A stretch of 64,000 bases of DNA from Trileptium ribeirensis (taxonomy: Eukaryota > Nematoda > Enoplea > Enoplida > Thoracostomopsidae), in the NCBI GenBank assembly GCA_030248225.1, contig JASANE010020037.1:1-64000 (forward strand), read 5' to 3'. Position 1 is the stretch's first letter. Every line of letters begins with the position of its first letter. A model generated the notes under the pieces. It worked only from the letters and a program-made list of their open reading frames with translations. It ran no database searches and was not told the DNA's origin. Shown here piece after piece: positions 47,017 to 58,619 of the stretch. The position numbers and the translations under genes are program-made.

Positions 47017-50000
47017 TGGCGCACTGATCAGTTGGAATCCCATTTGCCAAATCTTTGTGCTATTTGAAGATGATGTGCTCTAGACGTGTCAATTTTACTC
47101 TGGTATACTGTGGTGCTTTAACTGTGAACCAGTAAATCCGTGCTAATATTCTCTACGACAAAATTCATATTATAATTAAAACTTCACTGTAGCCATTGAC
47201 AAAATTCCAAACTGGTGTGAATATTAGTTGAATATATATTGAAACTCGAGTGTTTGATATGGTTATGTGCAGAAATTAGGCAGCCAGGCGCCTATTTTCA
47301 AAATATTACTACAGCAGCTTCTTCAATCTCATTGAATGACGTTTGTTAAACAATAAAGGTTTGCACGTTATTAAACTTCCGCACTATCTAATCCGGGGGG
47401 GTTCAGTTCACTCCTCCTTCAGACTTTAGCTTGACTAATAAAAACGTGAAAAATTCTAAAAATAAATTATTAGAAACTTTGGCTGAAGAATAATGGATCG
47501 AGGTTTGATCTTCCCAACTCATAAAATTTTTATTTGCCATTAATCGTCTGCGATGTATTTGTAAATATTTGTATATGTTCGCTAAATTCTATTGAATATT
47601 TTGTCATGGATACAACAGTGGCTTCGCAAAGCCAATAAGTATAATTATTGTGTCTTGTTTCCAGGTTTCATTGCAGCTTCCATTACAGGTATTTTGTTTG
47701 AGGATGTGTGCAGTAGAGGTAGAATTTAGGCTCCTCGCTTTGCTCCACTCTTGAGCCGAGCCGGCCGTGATATCTGATGAGCCGAGCCGAGTGTATCTTG
47801 AAAAGCTGCGTCTACTGTGAAAATACTTTTTCAATGAAAAACATAATTATAACAGCTGCCAACAGCGAGAGCTGTTTCGCCTCTGATCGTAAAAGCAATA
47901 GCATATATATATATAGCTTCACTAGTAGTTTCCATATTACATTATACTCTATAACTAAAGTCACTAAATCGCAAACCACTGTTACAGGAGCCTAAGAGCC
48001 GAGCCAAACCAGGCTTTTCATCAGAAGCGCCAAACCGAGCCGTACGCGGTCATGACAAGCCAAGCCAGAGTCTAAGATCTATCTGCCAGAGCTGAGCCGG
48101 ACATGGTTCAGGAAGAGCCGATCTGAGCTAGATCCTAAAAATCCGTCTCTTTCGCCTCTACATTAGGTATACAGTTTTTTTATAACCAAAGATGTGTTAC
48201 TGCTGACGAGAGTCACAAACAATGCATTATACAGTAGTATGTCCAGTGGCGAAATATATCTACCGCCAATCCAAAGGTTTTTAAGCCTGTATAAACAGAT
48301 GTTTCCAATTAAGCGTTAAATTCTAAAAATTATATAAAAAGAGAAATGCTCGCTAGAAACTCATGCAGATGCGCCAAAGTATTGCTGCTCGTATAGCCGC
48401 TGTTCGATGACAGTATAAAAACTATTTGTTCATTTTCTTTTATAGATTTCGTTTTTATGTTCATATTGTACCTACTTTTATTTTCTCTTACCTACATATA
48501 ATCTATGTATATATATGCTAATTAATATATATATATTCATATGTTAACTGTACCAATTAAAAATCTGTTATGAGGGCTCAAACCTTGTATGTAACAAAAA
48601 GAAAACTAAAATTTAAATCCTTAGAATTTGAACAGTAGGAAAACAAATTATCCTTCTTATATAAGCATTTCTCTCGACTATTAGGCGTATTTTTCGCGTG
48701 ACTACAGTACATTTATGAAACAATAACTAGGTCAACACTAAAAAATTTCCAGTTTCTGCTTCCAGAAATTGCGCATTTGAACGGCTGTGTTGAAAACCCA
48801 AGGTCACATCACACATTAATTCACCCTTCGCAGCTGCTTTAAAATTTTTTAGCACATATGCGATAATTATACAAAATTACTCAAAATGAAAGCTCAGGGA
48901 CGGCGGCTAAATGGGTTCATCTGACTACGAAAGCGCCTTCAAAATTTATCTCGCATAGCAGTTATTGATGGAAAAAGATATATTTTACCAGTAAATTAAT
49001 TAGCTAACTATACTGGAATATATTATGTTGCATCGCTCAAACAATTCCGGATTAATGTGCATGTCAACCATGGGGTCGCAGCGTACCATCTAGTTATTGA
49101 TATGGTTTTGGTTACTTTAAGATTTATACGCGTTTCTTGCTTTTCCTTTTTGTTTACTCCACATTGTTTTGAATGTGCGATATTCTGTATCATGTAGCTT
49201 AAGATTAACCTATTTCAAGATATCCTACGCTGAGGTTTTTACACAATCACTTGCCTATAATACTCCGCCCAAATAATCATAATGTCTGCATTGCTAATAC
49301 TGTAACAATTAGTAAAAATACTTCAAGTATCTGGAACCTCTATTTCTGACGTACTCAGCGAGAGGGTTAGGCAATCCAGTGCCAATTGAAACTGTTGACA
49401 GCAAATGCGGAAAGGTCCACATTGTATTTGCCAATTTTTTGCATAGACAAAGCCAAGTATTACAAAAATTACTGGTTTGATAGGTATATTATATCTTTCA
49501 TCATTTAGACTATACACTTATGAATTTCGCATTTTTTCAGGGCAATTTGGCAAAAAGTAAAAACTATTATCGCCCATCCCACATACTATTAAATTAAAAT
49601 GATGTACTCCGAAATGCCAATTGATAATTTTACAAGCTTACAACGTTCAACCTATCTATATTCTTTATAGACTTTACATGTCTTCTCGGATATATTTTAC
49701 TACATGTGTAATGTAGACATATATACGGTAAAAAGACATACATTTCTTAATGTGCTTCTTGCTCTTCAACAGGACACACACCATAAGTGTCAGGTGCACC
49801 CCCCAGGTCGCCACGAATCCTGCGGTTGGACCTCCATCAAGCCAGATCTACCACTGAAGGCTTTGCACCCATTCCCCCTCACAGGAAGGCTCTTACACAC
49901 CTATCGGCGCCGGCGCAGCCGCGCGCCACAGGAAAAATTTAGCACAAATAGGCAAAAATTGAGATAAATTGACAAAAATTAGGGGAAATTAGGAATAATT

Positions 50001-50345
50001 TAACGCGAATTGGAAAAATTGGATGAAATTTTAGCAAAATTCGAAAAATTTTGAGCTCCTAAAATTTCAATATTTACGCCTAAGCCGACGCAACTTTGAC
50101 ACTTGTGATATATTCATATTATTTATTGTTTTAGCGGTGCATTTTAAAGATACAGTAGAGGTGAGAACGTGGCGAAATTTTTCGACTCGCCTAGAAGTTG
50201 CAATATTTCGGCTCCACTCAACCCCGGAGTAGGAAATCGAAGTCTGCCAGGGGATGGGGTAACCAAACCATGCCGCCGGTAAAATTTCTCACCCCTCAAA
50301 CACTAAGGTGAGTCACCTTTACTGAGAGCATGCAATTGTGCGAAT
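47017..50345. other. 3.3-kb spacer between the inverted arms
   Basis: It contains a GAGCC-word region (47,745-48,140, with gagccgagccgag and its variants in both orientations) and a TTTTGCC-family copy (49,755-50,080). No frame above 87 codons and no transposase or polymerase motif was found, so the segment does not look like an autonomous element. Confidence 0.55.
49755..50080. repeat. Dispersed repeat of the TTTTGCC family, inverted copy 4
   Basis: A GC-rich edge (ggcgccggcgcagccgcgcg) is followed by repeated aaaaattaggNNaaatt and ggcaaaaatt words, the complement of the ttttgccaatttt core. Orientation is opposite to copies 1-3. Confidence 0.5.
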
Positions 50346-51233
50346 GGCAACCACTATATACTACACTATCGTCTAATGAGCAAAACGCAAAGTTAAGGCC
50401 GGACCTGGCCGACCATTTGCAACTAAGTACAATCTAAAAAGAAGTTCGGGCAACGCAATAAGAGTTCTGGTGCGACCGAATGTCCAGCAGATTGAATATA
50501 CCGTAATCAAGGTGAAAGATTCATAACCGCTATTGCATATGAAAATTAACTTGTAGTGTGGTACATTATAAGTAATGTTACAGTGATTAAGCGCCACATT
50601 TAGCAGCTGCTACTTTACAAAGAACCAACAATATCTTGTTATTAAACTTTGAATTACCATAGCGTCATAGACCTATCATTGCTAACTAAAATTCGGCTTG
50701 TTTTATTTTGTCAAATCTGAAGTCTTAAATTATCAAATTTGCAGTTGGACCAGTCATACTAAAATCCGTTTTGCCAAAACACAGCAATAAAAAGTTTGTC
50801 TATAACAAAATAAAAGTGCAAAGTAATAACAATAGTTAATTACGTATATTTTTGTAATTCCATATAAAAACATCTTCGAACATGAATTTTCAAAAGCAAT
50901 ACAATGTATAAAACTGCAATCTATATTTAACATTACGTTGATGTTTGTGTCATAAACCAGTTAGTACACAGAGTAACAGCTGACGTAGAAATTATATATC
51001 TACTCAACATTTACAATTAACACATATGTTTTAATACAAACACGTAGCCTGGGACAGACCTATTTAGGTGAGTACAAATTTTTTATATTACAAACTGTTC
51101 TATTAGACATAATTTGCACAGTCTTTGTAATAAAAATCAGAGACAATTAATATAACTCTGATAAGCAGAAGATACACCTTAATTCACCTTGTTTATAGCT
51201 TCAAAATCGATGACAGTCGACTCTATTGCAGAG
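50346..51233 (-). repeat. Right arm of the ~0.89-kb inverted repeat
   Basis: Reverse complement of 46,126-47,016. Its outer end is tcgatgacagtcgactctattgcagag, identical over 27 bases to the left end of the foldback element at 45,392-45,418, after which the sequence is unrelated. Confidence 0.9.
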
Positions 51234-51479
51234 ATGGTGTTTAGTTCCCGCTTATTTCTTTCTAAATGATGATTTAGAATGTCATTTAGGACGTCTAAAT
51301 AGGGGAATGGGTCATTAACGTTGGTGCGTTGAGCAATTGATTAACATGTTTAATTTGACTTTTACTGGAATTAAAGACCGTTTCGAAAATAATTTTACGT
51401 ATATTACGCCTGTCGGTGATGTTTAATGTATTAATTAAATTTGTAGGGTTAATCGTGTGTTTGTTTCAGATATTACGGC

Positions 51480-52080
51480 CCCGTCGCTTCCCACGGTTTC
51501 CTTTTTTGTGAAGTTTGTAGAGCTTGTAGTTATAGTTATTAAGCATATTAAAGGTACTGATTTGTTTTCGTCCGCCTCTGTGTGTTTGTCGTTTAAACCG
51601 TAAGGGATTTTAGTAAGTAATTGTGATATCCAGAGGGCTTCTCTGGAGCGTCTGTATGACGTACTGTCATCTCCCTCCTTCCAATTGTCGTCTACTTTTT
51701 CAATAATTAGAACTCTTAGATGATGACATTACAGTGGCCATTATTAAAATGCTCACAAATAGATTTACTATGTTTTCTGTTACTTCTTATAATTGCATTT
51801 CTGTGTTCTCTGAATCTATCCTGAAGTGATCTGGCTGTTTCTCCAACGCATTGTATATTGTATATTACAATTATTACAAGTAATAAGATAAATGACATTT
51901 TTGGTGTTACAGTTAAAATTACTATTGTAGTCCATATTTGTCTTGATGTGTTAAAATCTAAAAGCCTGAATTTGGTATTATTATAGGAGCTGGTGACGAA
52001 CGTACTCGGTTCCATGTAGTTGCATGTAATACATCTATTGGTAAGCCATGTCTTACAAATCAAAACATCTAAAATTTTCC
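51480..52080 (-). pseudogene. Penelope-like element 3' fragment with GIY-YIG endonuclease domain
   Basis: The minus strand from about 52,080 reads TPKMSF, then IYNIQCVGETARSLQDRFRE, then HRNAI and ICEHFNNGHC. This is the conserved end of a GIY-YIG domain (Y-x-I-x-C...VGET..L..R..EH) as found in Penelope-like retroelements. After a frameshift or stop at about 51,716 the downstream peptide EALWISQLLTKIPYGLND matches the usual element C-terminus (E.WI..L....PYGLN). The reverse transcriptase is missing, so the copy is 5'-truncated and dead. It ends only about 150 bp upstream of an importin-5 exon acceptor and is in antisense orientation to that gene. Confidence 0.8.
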
Positions 52081-52227
52081 CAATTCCAGTTAAGGTTTAT
52101 TCACTAAGAAAAGGTGAACTACTCAGAGTCAGGTAATTAGATTATTCTCGTAAGCAGTTAATATTCATGGCACTATTGTGAAAAACGGACATTATTAAAT
52201 TAATACCTATTATTATTTGAAACTTAG

Positions 52228-52439
52228 ACCGTGGCCGACAAAGAAAAAGATGAAGCCGTTCGTCATTCAGCAATTGAAACACTTGTAACATGGGCGGAGA
52301 CGGCAGCACCAATGGTTCGCAAAGACGGCGCTAAGTTTATTCCGGAACTAGTCGAGCAGTGCTTGGCGCTGATGGTCGATTTGGAAGACGATGAAAGTTG
52401 GGCCTCTTCAGACGATTTAGATGACGACGATGATGATAG
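52228..52439 (+). CDS. IPO5: Importin-5-like exon 1 of 4 in window (HEAT repeat and acidic loop)
   Basis: Importin-5 (RanBP5, karyopherin beta-3) carries ribosomal proteins, histones and other cargo through nuclear pores and is released by RanGTP. Acceptor gaaacttag, 212 bases, donor ATAG|gtgagc, leaving phase 2. The 70 codons read TVADKEKDEAVRHSAIETLV, then TWAETAAPMVRK, then CLALMVDLEDDESWASSDDL followed by a run of seven aspartates. The ETAA.M.RK helix, the ALMVDLE-D---W sequence and the acidic D/E run match the family's residues of about 268-332, with the acidic segment thought to contact cargo or Ran. The upstream ~267 residues should be encoded on earlier exons, but I found none in the preceding 14 kb. 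The symbol is by family resemblance. Confidence 0.9.
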
Positions 52440-53152
52440 GTGAGCGGAGCCATTGTGCAAAACTATGTCAGTATTAACTGTGGCAATACGGTCTGTATTA
52501 GGACGCAAATTACATATTTCACGACTTATCATATTTTTACGTGAATTAATTTTAGTACATAAGTTTTTGATAAAAATTATAGCGACGGAGTTGTAGTAAT
52601 TTTTCACTCAAATTGATTTGGTGTGTTAATAAAAACATGGTACTGTATAGACGGCTTCTTTGATTACACTACTCGATATAACTGGGCAACGTTAACCTAC
52701 GCTCAACTGTAATATCATACTTCAAACGATTTACACCTTCTATATACCATGTATAGCCTTCAGGCCCACGTCACATTGTGTTCTATCTTTCTAAGTGCAA
52801 ATCCGTAATGAAATAACTATAAAAAAGAAACACTATTATGGTTATATACTATGACAAGTATTTAGCAAACATTTGTCGGTTCTCTGCGGCGCATGCAACA
52901 GTAATATGTTTTGCTGCATTTTTCAAATCGGGTTTGATTAATTTTTTTAATGTTATATGTACAGTTGAACTGAAGACCTACGTAATTCGACTTGCTGAAG
53001 CGATTTGTTGCGTGCAGTCCAAAAATTCTCAGATTCCGTGTTTAGACTATAATAAAAGATACCCAATATTAAACCCATTAACTCTAGATATCGCCCAATC
53101 TATATCCCAACTATCGTCTAAGCTACTTGAAAACATTAAATTAGCAATTTAT

Positions 53153-54300
53153 GAGGGAGTAACCGGAATTCCGGGTCCGGCGAAATCGTGTTCCGGTTGC
53201 GGTTCCGGCAAAGGGCAAAAGCCATACCGGAGCCGGAATTCCGGTTTAAAAAATTTTGTTTGAAATTTTCCACGTTTTTTGCTTCATCCTGTAATCCACA
53301 CATATGTAATATATATCATACAATGATCAAGCTCCAATACAACCAAGCAAAAGAAAAGATTAACTAACCAATTTGCCATGTGAAACGTAAGTAGGGAACA
53401 TAATTTGAGCAGGAATTTTTCATAATAACCTGCAGGAGTCTGTTAAATCAAAGCCAGGTCGATGCTTGTAGCAGCTATTTTACAGATCCAGAAGTCTGCG
53501 GGATACGTTTCAATTAAACCGGTCCAACTCGGTAACAGAGTATGGCTTACGCAGAAGTACTTAGGGTATGTTTGGCTAACATATATTGCGTCAAGCACTC
53601 GCCAGTGCGCTTGTAAACTTGGTAAATCAGTCTAAATTGAAGTAAACTAACGTTATCTGCAACGCAGCTAGAAGCTGGTTTCTTGGCAATGAACTGTATT
53701 TATTGAAACTGTGCGAGCAGCATCACATTGTGGCTCATTTATTGTATTCTGATTAGAAAGTTATCATCATTATGATCTAACTGACGGGCACTGTCCAACG
53801 CTAGCCCAAACAGTGTCTCTGACCACTGATCAGAAAAATACCTTCTATCTATTATTTTCTCTTAGAATCATATAAACCAATAATTTTAAGTTTCCTACAG
53901 AAGAACATGCAACAAACGTATGTGTAGTGAAGGGAGGCGACTGGAGACAGAGCGAAAGTGTGTATTCTACGCTCCAAGCATTGTAAGCACACTCGATTTG
54001 ACGCAGTATACGTAATGGAGTATAGTGGAAGACATTTTTTGCTCTGAATGTCCAAAAACCGACATATTTGATTGATAAATAAACATTATTAGCTTCCTCA
54101 GTCTCTTTAAAGTTTCAGAAAGGCAATAATACCATCGCAATACATTAAGTTTAATGTAAAAGTTATTTTTAATGCATTTTAAATCCGCTATACCTTCATT
54201 TCTTCCATCATGTGTTTTATAGTATATATAAATTTCGAAGACCAAGTTCCGGATCCGGTTTAAATGGACTTTTGCGGTTGCTGGTTCCGGTTATTCCCTG
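53153..54300. mobile_element. hAT-like element, 1.15 kb, perfect 8-bp TSD
   Basis: The termini gagggagtaaccgg and ccggttattccctg are near-perfect inverted repeats. Both ends continue into Ccggaattccgg/ttccggatccggttt-rich subterminal repeats. The direct repeat caatttat flanks the element exactly (53,145-53,152 and 54,301-54,308), the 8-bp signature of hAT transposition. Minus-strand frames of 67 and 92 codons inside have no visible transposase motif, so it is probably non-autonomous. Confidence 0.85.
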
Positions 54301-54304
54301 CAAT

Positions 54305-54600
54305 TTATATATAACGTATGTTGACTAAAATTACTTTCTCGAAAAGATGGAAAAACAAGTACTTGTATCCATCCAAGTAGTTTGAAATTTCGGCCTGAAA
54401 AGATTGTGTTGTTTTGCATCTGCTTGGCAACGCTTTGTATGTGAACCTAAATGAATCTATGCATATTCTTCTAAAGTTATAGACAACGCTGCGAAAATTA
54501 ACAACTTTACTTGTTTTATAATTAAGTGAAAGTAGGTTTTGGTGTGAGTGGGTCACGGCGTGGAGCTGCAATTCTATTGTAAAAAGCACACTAGCTTACA
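54305..54600 (-). pseudogene. LINE ORF2 3'-terminal fragment
   Basis: The minus-strand frame of 94 codons contains VVNFRSVVYNFRRICIDSFR, then YKALPSRCKTTQSFQAEISN and YLDGYKYLFF. The order F....YN..RI...LPS.....SF...I..YL is the usual C-terminus of CR1/Jockey-type ORF2 (the W-N-S-L-P region). The rest of the element is missing. It directly abuts the right end of the hAT-like element. Confidence 0.45.
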
Positions 54601-55879
54601 TCGATGCTCAACGACCAATGCTGTAGTTGTAAACACTGCTTCCACGGATAACGTTTGAGCTGTAAAACGAGAAACGGTTCGTACAACATCATTCCTGTTT
54701 GAGCAACAGCTTTCGGCTGCTAGTGTTATGAACTCCACTGTTGGTATATCGAAATAATTATAATAGAATATCTGTGGTTTTATCTGTTGTCTCAGTATTG
54801 TGAGTGTTAGCAAATTGCGTCGTTGTTATCCCTAATATAGCCAAAATTCTACATTTCTCGTCATATGTATCGTTAAGCAAATACGTCCAGAATGGGATTC
54901 GATTAAAGCAGTTAGCCATGTTTATTGTACAAGGTTGATAGCCATGTCTATTAAAATTTATGTTTTTACGGCGTTATCGTACGTTGATTTATCGTCTCCG
55001 CACTTAGAGCAGTAAAGACAGTTTTTGCTTATGTAAGGATGTATGTTTAGTGGCTTATCAACTGAGATTGTGGTAATGCATGAGTAAACTTAAACTGTCC
55101 CCCCTACCACCCTCTTTTGACGCTATGTACCAAACGCTCTTAGCGAACAAAACATCAATATTGCAATAGCCAATTCCAAATTCAAAAATTTCCGTTCACG
55201 AACTCGGAGCGATTGATTGCAAAACACTGTAATTTCTGTTCGCTAACACAGTGCACCTATTTGCTGTTTAGCCACAAATTCGTTCCACAAAGTGGCAATA
55301 GGCATTACGCATTTTGTCATTACGCTAACAAGTTTCGTTTTATTATTGATAATACGACTAGTTCGCGAACATTACTTGTAATATGCAGGTTTTAAGACAT
55401 TAAACGCATGGATTTTCGTGCGATAATAGAAAAATGTCCGGTTCGAATGTCAAACGGATACAAATCGGTTACTTAATGTTTTTGAAGTAATTGCTAATAC
55501 GGCAATTTTTTATTACTCAACGTTTTGGATGCGTTGTTCTCTTATATATATATATATGGTGTCGGATGGCTGATATACCGAACAAGCGATCACCAATCGC
55601 TAACAACAAAATGGGATGGTAGGGGGCACCTCAAGTTTACTCAAGCATAATTCGTCAGATTTTTATAGCATTGATTGTGTACCAGTGAACGAAACGTTGT
55701 ATTGAAATTAGCTTAATACTCAAACGCGGAAGTTGTTATAAATTGTGTTGACCATGATTAAAAAAAAAACCAAGAAGTATATATTGCAAATGTTACCGCT
55801 TGCAACATAATATTTAGCTTTAACTACAAATGAACACAGATTCAATGTGGTTGATTGAGAACTGATTCTTAGTAAATGT

Positions 55880-56956
55880 CACTAGTGAAGCTCGCTTGCG
55901 AGCCAGAATTCGAGTGGTGAGAACAATCCCCCGAAGTCTGTTGTAGAAAGCACACACAAACAAAGCCTACACACAGTACGCAGGTGCAACATTATGTAAT
56001 ATGTGATGAGTCATAGTTACGCCCGCCTCTTTTGATAGCTAACGTATTCTGTAGACAAAACATCATACAACGAGTACAAAAACAATGAACTAACAATTTA
56101 ATAATTCAATAAAACCCTAAATTAACCGTGAAAACAACGTTAAAGAATTCAAACCGACACTTGAGAAAAATCTCATTTTTCATACCAAGTATGAAGCAGA
56201 CGTGTGAAAAATATTTGCCACACAATATTCTTGACACTCGCAATGAGCTTGTCGGCACAGAAAACCCGATATCCGCCACTAAAACAAACAATAAACACAC
56301 ACTCAGGTGCTTTTCCCACGACTTCTCACCAAAAATTTCGAAAACGTCATTTTTTAATGCCAAGTATGAAGCAGAAGTCTAAAAAATATTTGCCTAACAA
56401 TATTTTTAACACTTGCAATGCCCAGAAAACCACATATAAGACACTAAAAGCAACAAAAAACATACATTTAGGTGCATTTCCCACGACTTTTCGCCAAATA
56501 TGAAATTTGGCGACAACTATAAACTTATAGGCTCCAGATTTGGAAGTAGTTGAAAAACTTGTTATATATCATTGGAAAGCCCTGGTAAAGCTACATGGAA
56601 TAGGCCTATTAATTTGCGGATACCTCGTTTACTTATTGAGAAAAGTCGCAAAAACTGGAGGGGGTGCCCGAAAAATGGGCCAAAATGACGTCATTTTGCC
56701 CCATAACTTTTCCCACGGGAAAAATTCAAAAATCGGGCTCCGTCACTATACCTAAATCGACCATTGCGGTTCGAATGAGCTATTTGCATCAAAATCCGCC
56801 CAACCGTTATCGAGATCCAGGTGCGACACACACAGACTGGACCTCCTCAACCTCCCCTCCAGAGCCAAAATTGAAAATTCACGTTTCACTTGCTCACGAG
56901 TGGAATGAGCTCGCTTCGCGAGAATCAAGCTCGTGGAATGAGCTCGAATTTAAATA
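55880..56956. repeat. 1.1-kb repeat element with 174-bp units, copy 2
   Basis: It aligns along its whole length with 29,559-30,757. It shares the left end gaagctcgcttgcgagccag, the ccaagtatgaagcag units (56,185 and 56,360, 175 bp apart), and the tail with ttttgccccataacttttcc. Here two tandem units are present instead of three, and the right end is elaborated with extra gagctcg words (cgagtggaatgagctcgc twice). Confidence 0.75.
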
Positions 56957-57211
56957 GTTAACATCGTAAAGATGAGCCTGATTGTTAACCGCTTAAGCTT
57001 AATCCAGCAGGCAGGCTAAATCCGACGGGTCACGTTTTTGGTGAGAAAGACCATTTGGTGTCAATCGGAGGCCAGGTCTGCACACAGTGAGTTCCACCTT
57101 GTTCTCCGTATCCGATTCATTCTTTGTAAGGGCAGGGAGCTAGGTCCGGTTGAATTGATCCGATCAGCATCTTATGGGTTCGTCGCGGCGGTATTGCGAT
57201 GATACACATGT

Positions 57212-57409
57212 TTGTATGAAGGTGTCACATTGAAGGATATGCCTGCAATATTTGATTCGTTGCCGGTTTATTTCTTCCTGGCACAGGCGAGGGCTGGTTT
57301 CGCGGACGATGTATCCATTGCTGATGTCTTTGATCGGATTAATGCTGGGGGCCCGCTGGCACCGCTTGAACTCATATGCCTGAAGCCTGCGATTTGTTAT
57401 TTCGCCTGA
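57212..57409 (+). pseudogene. Possible DUF262-like (GmrSD N-terminal-type) fragment
   Basis: A plus-strand frame reads YEGVTLKDMPAIFDSLPVYF, then FADDVSIADVFDRINAGGPL and APLELI. The pattern LKD-P..........V....V.....DVF.RINaGG..L.P.EL matches the core of DUF262 proteins, best known from bacterial GmrSD-type nucleases and their relatives. The stretch is visibly GC-richer than its surroundings, and the frame has neither start context nor upstream D-G-x-Q-R motif. The alternative is a reverse transcriptase palm, because FADDVSI alone resembles the RT catalytic box, but no flanking RT motif is present. It could be a decayed transferred gene, cargo of a mobile element, or chance. Confidence 0.25.
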
Positions 57410-58387
57410 TGGGTCTCTATTTATAGTGTGAAACCACGCCAGGTAAATCGACCCACTGTTTATACGGCAGATCGGTTGAGCATATATATGGTGCCCGCGC
57501 TGGTGTATATCATGCTACATGTTTTTTTGGGTTTAATTACCAAGCCCAGACTGGCAGTGATGTATTTATCATGGGAAAACCTCATGCTAGCAGACAAATA
57601 TCTACGTAGTCGATGTCTGTTGTATTAGTGGTATTTATTAGAGAAGTTTAGTAGAGTGTACGTCAACAGTTAGTATAGCATTGTGATTTAAAAGAATGGG
57701 AGATATTATTGCTCTGTGACGCGCTCCTGTATCTATGTGGAAATGAGCGGTGAAAGGCTTCCTTTCGGACACAGCTCTTGACGCGCTTATGACGCTGATG
57801 CTTATTTAATTTACGCTGCAGATATATTGTGGTCGTGTTTCCCTCAATATATTTGCAAGCCTTGACAATGATCGGAAAACAAATTTTGAACAACTATAAT
57901 CTTAACAGCTGTATATATTTTAAGTCAGGCAATCTACGTTTCGGATGTTCAACGCTTATTTCAATTTCTATTTCTTGCACTTAACTTTACAAAAAATAGT
58001 GGACGAAATGGCTCTATTTGTGTTCAGAGGGGTGAAAAAGTGAGTAAAAAATTAGAGGGCAAAATTAGTATCTTATCAAGGCTTGCTGAAACGCTACAGT
58101 GCTAAATCAGCATAACAGTCCAACAAAACCGGACTATTGTCACCTCTCGATAGTGCTCTTCATTATCCACCGTTTTAATTACATTGAGTTTGTCACAAAC
58201 CTGATTTAGTGGAATGTATCTATCGTCTTGAAACTATCCTGAATTTATTGTAGCAATCTTCTTTAGATTAAAATAATAAGAAAATTTGCTGGTTTATTTA
58301 TGAGGAACTCTAAGTGTTGTAAGCCCTATAAATTCAATTGGTCGGTTCCAACCGAAACTCCTTATCTGTATTGGATATTTGCCTTAG

Positions 58388-58619
58388 TAATGCGGCTGTT
58401 GGTGAGACATCACTTGATCGTCTTGCGTGCGCTCTCGGTGGCAAATGTATTCTTCAGCCGTGTCTACAGTTGGTTGCCTCGATGATGCAAAATCCAACGT
58501 GGCAGTACAGACATGCCGGGCTCATGGTCCTGTCTGCGATCGGAGAAGGATGTCATAAGCAGATGGAGCCGATGTTACAAAACGTTGTCGATTCAATTCT
58601 TCCATTTTTCAAAGACTCG
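58388..58619 (+). CDS. IPO5: Importin-5-like exon 2 of 4 in window (HEAT repeats)
   Basis: Acceptor ttgccttag, 232 bases, donor TCG|gtaatt. The first base completes a serine codon with the preceding exon (AG+T), giving the family's acidic-run-S-N junction exactly. The 77 codons read NAAVGETSLDRLACALGGKC, then QNPTWQYRHAGLMVLSAIGE, then GCHKQMEPMLQNVVDSILPF. The ALDR.AC.LGGK helix and W.YRHAGLM.LSAIGEGCH..ME are highly conserved HEAT-repeat segments of importin-5 and its yeast counterpart Kap121. Reading-frame and splice-phase agreement with exons 1 and 3 makes the gene call secure. The exon ends in phase 0. Confidence 0.95.

Larger units (their letters stand above)
52440..58387 (+). other. 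Importin-5 intron (5.9 kb)
   Basis: Holds a hAT-like element (53,153-54,300), a LINE 3' fragment (54,305-54,600), the second copy of the 174-bp-unit repeat (55,880-56,956) and a GC-richer DUF262-like patch (57,212-57,409). The stretches 52,440-53,152, 54,601-55,879 and 57,410-58,387 show nothing recognisable apart from a (TA)n run near 55,540. Confidence 0.7.

Noticed and set aside
52838..53263. 141-codon plus-strand ORF
   Set aside because: Runs across the target site and left terminus of the hAT-like element, so it is a chimera of intron and transposon DNA.
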